Positions 1-13,700 of a stretch of DNA of 64,000 nt are shown here, piece by piece; position 1 is the first letter of the stretch; each line of letters opens with the position of its first letter. A program made the translations under genes and the position numbers. Origin of the DNA: Persicaria tinctoria (Eukaryota; Streptophyta; Magnoliopsida; Caryophyllales; Polygonaceae); NCBI GenBank assembly GCA_037127255.1, contig JBANSL010000002.1, forward strand, positions 5,066,001 to 5,130,000. The letters run 5' to 3'. The notes under the pieces are model-generated. The model did not search any database. It was not told the DNA's origin and saw nothing but the letters and a program-made list of their open reading frames with translations.

Positions 1-3000
1 CCCGCCCGGGATGTCCAAATGGGCCCGGAATGAAGGTAATGTCCCTCTGAACAGCCGTTGCGGACACATGCTCCGTATTTTTTGAATAACTTGAGATCCG
101 TTTGTCCAATCGGGCCGTTTGAGGACTCCTGGGAAAGCTAACTTCGATAGCTACGACTTTACTGGGGAGGTTTTTATAGAATTACTCCTCTAAAAAGAAT
201 AAAAAACCATTTTTCCCAGGCTTAAATTTGGGCAAATTTTCGGCTTTTTTCAAAGGGGTTAGTACACGAAAAAATATGAAAATCTCAAAAAATGAAAAAT
301 CAAAAATACTTTGCACTACGCAAGGTGGGATGCTGTTAAGGACATCCGTCCACAAAACTCCCGCCCGGGATGTCCAAATGGGCCCGGAATTAAGGTAATG
401 TCCCTCTGAACACCCGTTGCGGACACATGCTCGGTATTTTTTGAATAACTTGAGATCCGTTGGTCCAATCGGGCCGTTTGAGGACTCCTGGGAAAGCTAA
501 CTTCGATATCTACGACTTTACTGGGGAGGTTTTTATAGAATTCCTCCTCTAAAAGGGCTAAAAAACCATTTTTCCCAGGCTTAAATTTGGGCAAATTTTC
601 GGCTTTTTTCAAAGGGGTTAGTACACGAAAAAATATGAAAATCTCAAAAAATGAAAAATCCAAAATACTTTGCACTAGGCAAGGTGGGATGCTGTTAAGG
701 ACATCCGTCCACAAAACTCCCGCCCGGGATGTCCAAATGGGCCCGGAATTAAGGTAATGTCCCTCTGAACACCCGTTGCGGACACATGCTCGGTATTTTT
801 TGAATAACTTGAGATCCGTTGGTCCAATCGGGCCGTTTGAGGACTCCTGGGAAAGCTAACTTCGATAGCTACGACTTTACTGGGGAGGTTTTTATAGAAT
901 TACTCCTCTAAAAAGAATAAAAAAACATTTTTCCCAGGCTTAAATTTGGGCAAATTTTCGGCTTTTTTCAAAGGGGTTAGTACACGAAAAAATATGAAAA
1001 TCTCAAAAAATGAAAAATCCAAAATACTTTGCACTAAGCAAGGTGGGATGCTGTTAAGGACATCCGTCCACAAAACTCCCGCCCGGGATGTCCAAATGGG
1101 CCCGGAATTAAGGTAATGTCCCTCTGAACAGTCGTTGCGGACACATGCTCCGTATTTTTTGAATAACTTGAGATCCGTTGGTCCAATCGGGCCGTTTGAG
1201 GACTCCTGGGAAAGCTAACTTCGATAGCTACGACTTTACTGGGGAGGTTTTTATAGAATTACTCCTCTAAAAAGAATAAAAAACCATTTTTCCCAGGCTT
1301 AAATTTGGGCAAATTTTCGGCTTTTTTCAAAGGGATTAGTACACGAAAAAATATGAAAATCTCAAAACATGAAAAATCCAAAATACTTTGCACTAAGCAT
1401 AGTGGGATGCTGTTAAGGACATCCGTCCACAAAACTCCCGCCCGGGATGTCCAAATGGGCCCGGAATTAAGGTAATGTCCCTCTGAACAGCCGTTGCGGA
1501 CACATGCTCCGTATTTTTTGAATAACTTGAGATCCGTTGGTCCAATCGGGCCGTTTGAGGACTCCTGGGAAAGCTAACTTCGATAGCTACGACTTTACTG
1601 GGGAGGTTTTTATAGAATTCCTCCTCTAAAAAGAATAAAAAACCATTTTTCCCAGGCTTAAATTTGGGCAAATTTTCGGCTTTTTTCAAAGGGATTAGTA
1701 CACGAAAAAATATGAAAATCTCAAAAAATGAAAAATCCAAAATACTTTGCACTAAGCATAGTGGGATGCTGTTAAGGACATCCGTCCACAAAACTCCCGC
1801 CCGGGATGTCCAAATGGGCCCGGAATTAAGGTAATGTCCCTCTGAACAGCCGTTGCGGACACATGCTCCGTATTTTTTGAATAACTTGAGATCCGTTGGT
1901 CCAATCGGGCCGTTTGAGGACTCCTGGGACAGCTAACTTCGATAGCTACGACTTTACTGGGGAGGTTTTCAGAGAATTCCTCCTCTAAAAGGGCTAAAAA
2001 ACCATTTTTCCCAGGCTTAAATTTTGGCAAATTTTCGGCTTTTTTCAAAGGGGTTAGTACACGAAAAAATATGAAAATCTCAAAAAATGAAAAATCAAAA
2101 ATACTTTGCACTACGCAAGGTGGGATGCTGTTAAGGACATCCGTCCACAAAACTCCCGCCCGGGATGTCCAAATGGGCCCGGAATTAAGGTAATGTCCCT
2201 CTGAACACCCGTTGCGGACACATGCTCGGTATTTTTTGAATAACTTGAGATCCGTTGGTCCAATCGGGCCGTTTGAGGACTCCTGGGAAAGCTAACTTCG
2301 ATAGCTACGACTTTACTGGGGAGGTTTTTATAGAATTACTCCTCTAAAAAGAATAAAAAACCATTTTTCCCAGGCTTAAATTTGGGCAAATTTTCGGCTT
2401 TTTTCAAAGGGGTTAGTACACGAAAAAATATGAAAATCTCAAAAAATGAAAAATCCAAAATACTTTGCACTAAGCATAGTGGGATGCTGTTAAGGACATC
2501 CGTCCACAAAACTCCCGCCCGGGATGTCCAAATGGGCCCGGAATTAAGGTAATGTCCCTCTGAACAGCCGTTGCGGACACATGCTCCGTATTTTTTGAAT
2601 AACTTGAGATCCGTTGGTCCAATCGGGCCGTTTGAGGACTCCTGGGAAAGCTAACTTCGATATCTACGACTTTACTGGGGAGGTTTTCAGAGAATTCCTC
2701 CTCTAAAAGGGCTAAAAAACCATTTTTCCCAGGCTTAAATTTTGGCAAATTTTCGGCTTTTTTCAAAGGGGTTAGTACACGAAAAAATATGAAAATCTCA
2801 AAAAATGAAAAATCAAAAATACTTTGCACTACGCAAGGTGGGATGCTGTTAAGGACATCCGTCCACAAAACTCCCGCCCGGGATGTCCAAATGGGCCCGG
2901 AATTAAGGTAATGTCCCTCTGAACACCCGTTGCGGACACATGCTCGGTATTTTTTGAATAACTTGAGATCCGTTGGTCCAATCGGGCCGTTTGAGGACTC

Positions 3001-4574
3001 CTGGGAAAGCTAACTTCGATAGCTACGACTTTACTGGGGAGGTTTTTATAGAATTACTCCTCTAAAAAGAATAAAAAACCATTTTTCCCAGGCTTAAATT
3101 TGGGCAAATTTTCGGCTTTTTTCAAAGGGGTTAGTACACGAAAAAATATGAAAATCTCAAAAAATGAAAAATCCAAAATACTTTGCACTAAGCAAGGTGG
3201 GATGCTGTTAAGGACATCCGTCCACAAAACTCCCGCCCGGGATGTCCAAATGGGCCCGGAATTAAGGTAATGTCCCTCTGAACAGCCGTTGCGGACACAT
3301 GCTCCGTATTTTTTGAATAACTTGAGATCCGTTGGTCCAATCGGGCCGTTTGAGGACTCCTGGGACAGCTAACTTCGATAGCTACGACTTTACTGCGGAG
3401 GTTTTCAGAGAATTCCTCCTCTAAAAGGGCTAAAAAACCATTTTTCCCAGGCTTAAATTTGGGCAAATTTTCGGCTTTTTTCAAAGGGGTTAGTACACGA
3501 AAAAATATGAAAATCTCAAAAAATGAAAAATCCAAAATACTTTGCACTAGGCAAGGTGGGATGCTGTTAAGGACATCCGTCCACAAAACTCCCGCCCGGG
3601 ATGTCCAAATGGGCCCGGAATTAAGGTAATGTCCCTCTGAACACCCGTTGCGGACACATGCTCGGTATTTTTTGAATAACTTGAGATCCGTTGGTCTAAT
3701 CGGGCCGTTTGAGGACTCCTGGGAAAGCTAACTTCGATAGCTACGACTTTACTGCGGAGGTTTTTATAGAATTACTCCTCTAAAAAGACTAAAAAACCAT
3801 TTTTCCCAGGCTTAAATTTGGGCAAATTTTCGGCTTTTTTCAAAGGGGTTAGTACACGAAAAAATATGAAAATCTCAAAAAATGAAAAATCCAAAATACT
3901 TTGGACTAAGCATAGTGGGATGCTGTTAAGGACATCCGTCCACAAAACTCCCGCCCGGGATGTCCAAATGGGCCCGGAATTAAGGTAATGTCCCTCTGAA
4001 CAGCCGTTGCGGACACATGCTCCGTATTTTTTGAATAACTTGAGATCCGTTGGTCCAATCGGGCCGTTTGAGGACTCCTGGGACAGCTAACTTCGATAGC
4101 TACGACTTTACTGGGGAGGTTTTCAGAGAATTCCTCCTCTAAAAGGGCTAAAAAACCATTTTTCCCAGGCTTAAATTTTGGCAAATTTTCGGCTTTTTTG
4201 AAAGGGGTTAGTACACGAAAAAATATGAAAATCTCAAAAAATGAAAAATCAAAAATACTTTGCACTACGCAAGGTGGGATGCTGTTAAGGACATCCGTCC
4301 ACAAAACTCCCGCCCGGGATGTCCAAATGGGCCCGGAATTAAGGTAATGTCCCTCTGAACAGCCGTTGCGGACACATGCTCCGTATTTTTTGAATAACTT
4401 GAGATCCGTTGGTCCAATCGGGCCGTTTGAGGACTCATGGGAAAGTTAACTTCGATAGCTACGACTTTACTGGGGAGGTTTTTATAGAATTACTCCTCTA
4501 AAAGGGCTAAAAAACTATTTTTCCAATGCTTAAATTTGGGCAAATTTTCGGATTTTTTCAAAGGGGTTAGTATA
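1..4574. repeat. 359-bp tandem satellite array, about 12.7 copies
   Basis: Units begin near 1, 360, 719, 1078, 1437, 1796, 2155, 2514, 2873, 3232, 3591, 3950 and 4309, an exact 359-bp spacing; the last unit breaks off near 4574. Two sequence types can be told apart: type A reads CAGCCG and CTCCGT near unit positions 49 and 70, type B reads CACCCG and CTCGGT. From the sixth to the twelfth unit they alternate A-B-A-B, giving a 718-bp higher-order dimer; the first five are ordered A-B-B-A-A. The array runs off the left edge. A 132-codon minus-strand frame recurs in six places (starts at 714, 1791, 2150, 2868, 3586, 4304) but is longer than one unit and is best seen as a by-product of the repeat. 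I do not recognise the family. Confidence 0.97.
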
Positions 4575-4722
4575 AGAGTTGCCCCTAGAGCTACACAAAA
4601 GGCACAAGCGCAAGCACATCAATCGTACCCACCCATAGAATACGGTGGAGCTACAAAAGCACCAAATAGCTACAAAAGATACTTCATCAGTATTAACAAT
4701 GTTTGCCGCCCTTAAGGTGTTA

Positions 4723-6434
4723 CTAAGCATTTTCGCCAACTACTTGGTCAATTTCATCCACATGCTCCTTCAGGACCTTCCACTTCAAAGAATCAAATGG
4801 AATGTGAGCAAGGACAGTGGGAAAATCAAGATACAAATCTAAAGGAATAAAATGAGGGACAACGTATACCTGATCCATGCTGAGTGAAATGCCTGCAACA
4901 TCCATTAAAATCATATCAATGGATAAACCAACACACGTCAATATCAACAAGGCAGCAACACAACCACTAAAGTTGCAATGGCAGATTTTAAATCATGATT
5001 CAACCATGTCAACCACCACTACTCCCATGAAAACGTGCATTAACATTTTGGCTTTTCAGAAACTTGAGGTGTTAGACTACGCTACATAGAAAGCTTCAAA
5101 TGATAATAGAACTCTGTTCAAACATTTGACAACCATACTCTCTCTTTAAAAATCGATCAAAAAGCATATGTGCTTGCCTGTGTGCAACTAACTAGGAACC
5201 AAATAACAGGGAAGTTAAGGAAAGAACTCCATCTATAACATTTAAAATTCTGTGAACTGGTGTTTCAAAAAAAAAAAAAAATGTGTCTCGTTATCATAAC
5301 ACAAGTGGTTTATGAGTTGGAAATAAACTGGCCTATGAGTTGGAATACATGAATTGCAGCAAACTGTAGAAACATAACTACATAAGTAATTCCGAATCAA
5401 TGTTTTAAGAAACACAAGTGATTCTGAACTAGTATGTAAACTGTATTATGAACATCAAAACTGCAAGCATGACAAACACATCATGACCCATGTGTATCAT
5501 TATCATAACACAAGTGGTTCTGAACCAGTATTTTCAAATCAAGAATGACAGAATTAGTTTAACTACAATATCACAATCACAAACATGGTTCAAGATGAAA
5601 TTAGTTTCTGTTAATTTTATTGTCATTTATCCTCCTCATCCATTCCCTGTCCACAGACCCACACATATTGACGCCCACCATCGAAAACAAATAACTAAAT
5701 GCAGAAGAAAGGATAAAGCATACGGTGACCAAATTAAGATAATGGTGTTCCTCGTGAATCCATTGCTATGCCAGAAGTCAGAACATAAGTTCATCATAAA
5801 TCCATTGATATGTAACTACCTATTAAGTCACAACCACAAAACGCTGTAGCAAAATTTCATTTCCTATTTACATGTAGTGCGAGTCCCCATTAAAAGGATC
5901 CAACCGCAGAAATACAAGCAGAAACGAAAAAAACTAAGCGCGAAGTAGGAATGTATAATAGAATTCGAAAGGGATCAAAGATAATAATACAAACAAATTG
6001 GATAGTCAAACATCAAAAAACACCACAGAAACCCTAGAAACCACAAGTTTAACAAGTCATGGCAACAGCCAGAGCAGCAGTAGAAACAATATACCTTTCT
6101 TGCCAGGCATTTGTTTGCCGTCCTTGAGATAGAACTCGCGGATGTCAACCACAACCTTCCCCTGCCAACTCCTCACCGAAACCCTCCGATTCTTCGAAAT
6201 CTGTGACAGGAAACGAAAAGATCACTCAATCAAGGCAGTGTCAAGTTCACACCAACTCTAATTAGGGTTTCAACCGAACAGGAACAGAACGAAGAAGAAG
6301 TGTACATCGCAGACAACGACGGAGTCGGTGTCGTCCGATTCGTTCCGGGGGGCCTTCTTCGAGGGAGCGCCGCTGTCGGAGTCGTCGCCGGAGGCATGGC
6401 TCTCGGACTGCTTTCGCTTTCCTCGCCAGGACAT
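4723..6434 (-). CDS. KIWI: RNA polymerase II transcriptional coactivator KIWI (PC4/Sub1 family)
   Basis: Four coding exons on the minus strand: 6434-6306, 6200-6095, 4892-4870 and 4782-4723, all with GT-AG borders, give 105 aa; Arabidopsis KIWI is of the same size. The N-terminus (MSWRGKRKQSES) is a short basic and serine-rich tail followed by an acidic stretch (DDTDSVVV). The PC4 single-stranded-DNA-binding domain starts at ISKNRRVSVRSW and contains VVVDIREFYLKDGK and a final helix WKVLKEHVDEID. The third exon is only 23 nt and encodes GISLSMDQ; without it the domain would lose its central strand. Family members bind single-stranded DNA in the nucleus and bridge activators to the basal machinery. 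The stop codon lies only 148 bp from the satellite edge, so the 3' UTR is short or enters the repeat. Confidence 0.95.
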
Positions 6435-7723
6435 TGTTCGCCGGGAGAATTTGAGAGAGAGAGAGAGTAGGAGAGGAGATGAAGGGGTGAGGAGAGAAAT
6501 AGCGCGGTGGGACTTGGGAGGAGAGAAAGGGGTAATTTGAAGTAGTAGTTTCTTGCAGTTCCACTTCCACCCCTCTGCGGCTTTTAAATGGCCTCCATGT
6601 CGAGGGTTTCGAACAGTTTCGCCTCAACAACTGTCTGCCACAGCCGATTAAAATCCGGACGACATGAGAATAGGGGGGGGGGAAATTGTAATGTATGTTG
6701 ACTATGTTCTGGGTTGTGTCTATGCTTATCGAGTTTCAGTCATGTATAAACTCTAACTTTTACCCAATCAACAACAACCAAATTTATCATGTGTTAAAGC
6801 TGGGGGTTAAATAAAAGACAATAAAACCACAAATTATTTGGAGAGACCAAAAGGAATAAGAGACAGGAAGGGACATGAAAGAAGTAGAAAAATCAGCACC
6901 AAGACCCAAACACCCAAAACTAGTCTAACCAATAAAAAAATCGGATATAAGCATTATACTGCATAACTAATTTTTACCCAATCAAAAAAAAATTCCTCTT
7001 ACTAGTCTAAGCAATAAAAAAAATCGGATATAAGCATTATACTGTATAACTAATTTTTACTCAATCAAAAAAAAAATCCCTCTAGTTTCTCGTCCTCGTC
7101 CGTAAGGACGCTATTAAATGGTGGGTCAGCAGGGTCTGACACCGCCCAAACTCTTACCTTGTATAAAAAAAAATTCCTCTATAATGTTAACATTATACTG
7201 TATGTATCACCTTTTATTTTACATTGGGAAAAAAAATCATATATAAGCATCTATCTGATACCCAATACCCAATGAATGAGATTTTGAAAATCGGACCATG
7301 ACAAGCACTATTAATAAATTACTTACTTTTAAAAATAGGTTTCAAAGAAACAAAGATGGATTGGTATTGTCTGACATTCAAGATTAGAGAAGGATGGTTT
7401 GTTGCTATTTTTCGATATCGCTAAACTGTTTTCACGTAAAAACATTTACCAACACTGATAGCCGGTGAATTGATCGGCCGTATATTTAATAAACACTTGA
7501 CCGCGTGTATAACTAACAGGATTCATAAATCTGAATGAAAATAAGAAAGGAGTGAAAGATTGAAACGTCGTCTGAAACTTGTAACTACATAAATATATAC
7601 ATTTTGATGCCATTTTCCTTCATTCCTGGTGGCCTTTTGTTTATTCTACAGATATCTTCATGACTTGATTTCCCTCCATGTGATTGAAAATCAAACAAGA
7701 ACATGGTTCATTCAATCCTCTAA
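6435..7723. other. Intergenic region between KIWI 5' end and PAD4 3' end
   Basis: A GA-rich tract just upstream of the KIWI start (about 6453-6480 on the plus strand) lies in its 5' leader. From 6921 to about 7084 an AT-rich segment is present twice in tandem with a period of 82 bp. Bases 7090-7180 contain a short segment (CGTCCGTAAGGACG) also seen near 40110, where it adjoins a LINE RNase H fragment, so it is probably retroelement debris. The rest, AT-rich, shows no gene. Confidence 0.6.
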
Positions 7724-10700
7724 TTAAGGGACAGTTTCGCCTTCCCGAAAACCCGGAACCCTGGAAGGAAACGGCCGAACCTGCGATCTCAACTCGCCTA
7801 ACTCCTTACTCCACAAGCTGTAGCTCGAGTTCATGGCGAGAACATCCTCGGAAACCTCCTTGGCCTCGATGAGCTCCCTCGAGAACCTCTCGAACGACTC
7901 GATCCCCTTCCACAGCTCGACCGAATCACCCCTCCCAGTACTCCTCGCCTTCTCCAGCATCTCCCTCGCCTCCTCCAGCCTCGCCCAGAAGCACGGATCT
8001 TCCGTCAGCCCCGCAAACTTGCTCCTCTCCTTGGTCGGCCCCACCGCCTTCCTCCCCCTCCACCACTTGTCGATCATCCGATGTCGCCTCTCCCTCCCGT
8101 GCTCCAAGTAGTGCCCCTTGCTCAGGTGCTGCCCGCTCCTGTAGTAGTCGGCGATGTCGAGCGGCTCCACCAGGAGCTGGTAGAAGTGCGACGCGTTGAC
8201 CCACTTTGACCGCTTCTGGAAGTCCCGCGGGAGCTTGTTGTTGTCGATCATCGCTATCACGTTGTTCCAGAATGAAGCCAGCCTTAGCCGGAGCAGGTTT
8301 ACTTGCGAGTCTGCACGCTTCGACGCTCGCCTTTGTTTGAACGAATCGTAGTATCCCATCTGATCGTCCGACTTGTCGCACGACGCCTTGTACCATTCGA
8401 TTTGGGCCCGGCATGGGTTTATCTTTGATAGGGTGATGGCGAGTTTCGCACTGTTTAGGCTCGGTGTTAGACCCATCTGTTTCGCCATTTTTAGGCACTC
8501 CATCGCCGGTTCCGCAATCGATTCCTGCAATAATTCAATATAATTGAAGGTTTAGCCCACATGTGAAATCGAATCATGCTACTTACCCACTGTTCTAAAA
8601 ATCTCTCATATAGCCGTTAGGCGACCCCCTTCCACCTTGACTGTCTAAGCGCCGCCTAGACGCTAGACGGCCCACACCGTCTATGATACGCCTAACGTTT
8701 TTTTAGAATGCTTTTTTTTTTTTGATTCATTTCATGGTAGTGAGGCACAAGGAAGCACCTCACTCTTACCACTAGGGCAAGAGGTCATTGGTGTTTTTTT
8801 TAGAATGCTAACATACCCAATTTGGAATAATACATTGAATGGTATAGTTTAATATATCCATTTTGCACAAAGTCATCTATAAACCAAATTACATGCTACT
8901 ACACATTCGTCTCTAATATAGGTCATTTGACTTTTTGAAACATTTTTAAGGAGCTAAAAAACTATAAATAAAATATTAACATTTTTATTAACTATTTAAA
9001 ATAATTTTATACTTATCTATAAACCAAATTACATACTACTACACATTCGTCTCTAATGTAGGTCATTTGAGTTTTTGACACATTTTTAAGGAGCTAAAAA
9101 GCTATAAATAAAATATTAACATTTTTATTTATTATTTAAAAAAATTATTTAAAAAGTTAATATTTTATACATTGTTTAACTCCTTAAAAAATATGTCAAA
9201 ATGAAAAACGACGTACATTTTGAGACGGAGTAAGTATACTCTAGCAACATTCAACACCTTGCGAAATTTTAGCTCAGAGTAAAATACTCTTGTTTTTTTG
9301 GTTTTTTGTGAGTATACAGTGATCTAAATACTCACAAAATAACCAAAAAAACAAGATATTTCTTAAAAAAATGTTTGTATTCAGTTAAGAAGTGAGGAGA
9401 TGTTGAGAGGCCATGAGTTCAATTGATCTTGCCTTTGCCCTTCACTTGGGTGCAATTCTCACATTAGCTTTTACCATTGGGTTGAGTTTGTCGTGCAATA
9501 GAAAGGATAGTTTTGAGTAAAGCACGTACACAAAAAAAAAAAAAGGCAAGATATATACCTGGGTGTCCAATCCCATAGACTCCAATGCCATGACAATGCC
9601 GGCTTCATAGCTCAACTCCGGGAGGGTCGACCCTCGGATGATGTCGTTGCTACGAAGGAACTGCCAAGAAACTCTCTCGACGAGCTCCCCATACTTGAGG
9701 TGATCCTCGAAGCAGGACGTCGGAGTAGCGGTAGCCAGCATCAGATGCAGCAGCCTGACCACCGCGGCTACATTATCGACGCAGACCGCCCCATCTTCGG
9801 AGCAAAACACGTAGCTCCCGCAAGGCCAGAACGAGCCCCTCCCGGGCTCGGCGTCGGGGGCCTCCGCCTGGCTCTCCGTGTGAGCCAGCACGACCTCCAG
9901 CAGCCGAGACTTGTCGTCGCCGCGGAGAGGAGGGGACGCGACGGAGAGCTGCCAGTACTGCAGCAGGCAGTGCAGCTGGGCGGTGAAGGAGGCGAGGGGG
10001 GCGAAGAGCAGCCGCGGGACTATGTCGTGTTTCGAGACGACGTGGCAGAAGCTCCCGGCCCATCTCTGGCGGAGAAGGGCCCTGGAGAGCGACCTGTTGC
10101 CGACGAGAGGGGACCCGAAGGTGATGCAGAGGATCTGTGTTGCGGGAGGGGGGCGTATCGCCTCGAGATAGCACAGCCATGAGAGAGTCATCAAGGAAGC
10201 AATGGCGCCTCCGATGGAATGGCCTGTCAGCACAATTGACTTGCTTTCCTCCATCATTGCCTTCACCTGCAATTGCATCAACATCAATGTTTGATCCCCA
10301 ATTTTATCAAGGGAGGCATGGTTTTTTTTTTACATAATTATCTAATTGACTAATACTACCTCCGTTCGAAAATAAACAAATAAGTATTACATTATGAAAA
10401 AATATAATTAAAATAAATAAGATTATATATAGTTTTTAGCTCCGTACCCAACGTCAAAGCATCGTTTATTTCCGAACGGAGGGAGTATAAGTCTCGATTT
10501 GAAGCCATCGAACTAAGTTATACAGTAGTATTAAATTATTAAGTTCAGTACAATATAAAAAGTATCACATTATATTTGAAGTGATAAATTAATATTTAAT
10601 TTTCAAAAGTTTATAATTTTTTAATACGAATATAATAATTTTTTATACGAATATCAAATTTAGACATATAATATATTAGAATGAGATGGGTGCACGTGCT

Positions 10701-13700
10701 CTCATTAGGCCTATCCACGGGTCACGGGTTAATCTGTGACCCGACCCGTCGGGCTCGGGGTCAAGTGGGTCATTGGATATGGCGGGTCATGGGTTTGGAT
10801 TAGGGTCAAGGGTTTCGAATGGATGATTCGCCAAATCGACAAAAAAAATTATTTTTTAAAAAGCGATATATTTGCATATTTAAAAAAAACGATTTTTTTA
10901 CAAAAGACCTGACGGGTCGAGTCACCTGGACCCGTCAACCCACAGGTTCGGGACATGACTTCTTGACCCGTAATTTGTCGAGTTCGACCCATCTACCCGC
11001 CACGTCCAACTTGACGAGTCGGACCCATGGAGAGGCTCAGCTCTCATGGCCATCATCAACAGCCAAGGGTTTTGGTTAACTTAAGGTCACTAAAAGGTAA
11101 TCCCTTGGTTGTGGCTTAGAGCCTTAGACCTTAAGGTAATGGAATGAAAGAGGTGACCTTGGTAGAGAGAGGTAACCTCTTCCCTTTTGTAATTTTATTT
11201 TATTTATTTTTAATCAAAAAGTAAAAGAAAGATACAAAGGTGAAAATAAATTTAAAAAGGGGTAAGGTTTTCTCATGGTTGTAAAACAAACCTTTTAAGA
11301 TAAGGTAGAAAAAGTGAAAAAATATTTAAACAAAAAAATAAATGAGATGTAAAATTATAATAGGATGAGAGAAAAGAAATTTGATAAGAGGTTTCCCATG
11401 GTTGTTGACGGTGTTAGCTCGGGCTTTGATTGACATCAACTCAAGTAGATCCCATCAAAGATGGGTCCGGAGGTTAAGGTAACACAATTAGCTTAATTTT
11501 AACATGGTTTAGAGATTTTGTTGTCAATCTTTGTCCTATATGACATCAAAGACTTGATGTTGTGAAGTCAGTAGTGAAATTGTCAACGAGTCAACACGCG
11601 GAGCTTATAAGGACTTTCCAATTGAGGGACCCACTCGTCGTTTTCCCGCTTAGGAGATCCATTTGTTATAGTTTACATCATCCTAATATTGTAATGATGT
11701 GTCTCTAACAACATTTAATATTATGTTATTAAAACAAACATTTCATATTAGTGAATAGTTATACATGATGGAGAGTAATATATGATATTTGTCGGGAAAA
11801 TGCAGCATCAAAACACTTTGTGAAATATCTCAGCGAGGCATTCCTATTTTCCCATTGGGGGAAGGATTTGAGCACCTCATCAAAGTGTCGAAAAGGCTTT
11901 AAATCCATTGAAAGCTGGCCTGATATGTAACCACCCCTTCACGCATCGGATATAATAAGGATATGCAGAGTGATTTATAAGTGATTCAACCCCTACCTAT
12001 GTCACAAGAGCTCTTTCTTTTCAGGCTCCAAGTGAGGACAACGGACCTGAGAGGGCTTGGTGGCATGGGTTGGCGCCTCTTAAGACCCCGGGTCTTACAG
12101 GTGGTATCAGAGCCGACTCCGGACTCGGAGGTGCACTGACAGTATGATCGGGTACGCTCCTCCCGGAGGGCAGTCCCTTGGGTTTGACGGGGTCGTCAGT
12201 GCTTTAAGTGGGGGAGATTGTAACACCCCCGTCCCACATCAGATATAATAAGAATGTGCGGAGTGATTTATAAGTGATTCAAGCCCGACCTATGTCACAA
12301 AAGCTCTTCCTTTTCAGGCTTCAAGTGAGGAAAACGGACCTGAGAGGGCTTGGAGGCATGGGTTAGCGCCTCTTAAGACCCCGGGTCTTACATGATACAC
12401 GATCTTCTAGAGATATAAAACCCATCTCTCATCTTTCCGTTTTTCATTTTGTGTTAAGCTTAGGGAATACGATAGTGGAGGAGGTTACCCAAACCTGACA
12501 ACCCTTTTTATAGGCATTTATAAGCTTTTCCAAAATGTCTTTCACTATGAGCGCAAAAAAAGGTATGTCTTCATTAGAATAAAGATCCTAAGTTTCTGCA
12601 GAGTATAAGGAGTAAAAAGTAAACCCATCCTTCCTCCCTTAAGACGAGCCACCTCAAGGGGCGCTACAAATCCATAGTCGATGCAGTCCTTTTGATAGAG
12701 GGTGAAGTTGAAATCTGAGGACTCTTCTCTAACCAACATAGAGTATTTCATTTGCATCAACTAATCTTCATTTATCAACTGATCTTCATTTGAAGCATCA
12801 ACCAAGTTGTATAACTCCCATTTTTTCCCAGATTTTGATAAAATGGTGCAACAATGGATCTTTTGACAGCCACGAACCCCTCTGAATTCCATCTTACTTC
12901 AAGATCAACAACTCATTTTGAACGGGACACGGAAAATCAGAAATCGTTCAGCGGAGAGATGAGTTGGAAAGGAAAGATCAGTAGTGAGAGAGTTGAGTTA
13001 TCATGGCGCCATCGTCAAGAGAGAGCGGCTGATGGAGACGGAGATTGTTAGGGGGAAATCTTGTTGGGCCCGACCAGAAAGTCCAACACACAAGTCGGAC
13101 CGGGGCACCATCCCAAAACCAATTGACATTAGGTGGAGTAGCCCATCCACTTATATGTTAGGATCATAATCCTCCCACTTCCGACGTGGGATTCACAAGT
13201 GTCCCAACAAATCCCCCTCTCACTTGTGAATCCATCACAAGTCTAGCCCGATTGGAATTAAGACCTCCACGCAACGGGTTCGACTAACCCGTCATCGATA
13301 CATATGTGGAGTTCATCTCAATCTTGGGTGCAACCGGCCCATCCGTTGAACTCGGCTCTGATACCAGTTTGTTAGGGGGGAAATCTTGTTGGGCTCGACC
13401 AGAAAGCCCAACATACAAGTCGGACCGGGGCACCATCCCAAATTGACTTTGGGATGGTGCCCTGGTCCGACTTGTATGTTGGGCTCTCTGGTCGGGCCCA
13501 ACAAGATTTACCCACTCTTGATAGGCTGGATTCGGGACTCCGCCCGGGTTGAGGGAAGGAGGTCGAGGATGACTTCCATCCACGAAATGAAGAAGCCCCT
13601 GAGAACCGAGGTAGGGGCGGACTTGAGCTTTCCATGTTGGGAAGTTGTTTTGTTTCAATTTGATGGGAATAAAACTGGAAAATGCATGAAGGGATGAAGC

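Noticed and set aside
316..4304. Recurring 132-codon minus-strand ORF in the satellite
   Set aside because: It is longer than the 359-bp unit, is broken in half of the copies, has no known domain, and its similarity between copies follows from the repeat itself.
1..4574. CRISPR-like array
   Set aside because: Units are contiguous 359-bp repeats without spacers, in a plant genome.
7926..8498. 190-codon minus frame and other long frames over PAD4
   Set aside because: They are shadow frames of the GC-rich PAD4 exons; only the frame with EP-domain motifs is coding.
9700..10182. 160-codon plus-strand ORF
   Set aside because: Antisense shadow of PAD4 exon 3.
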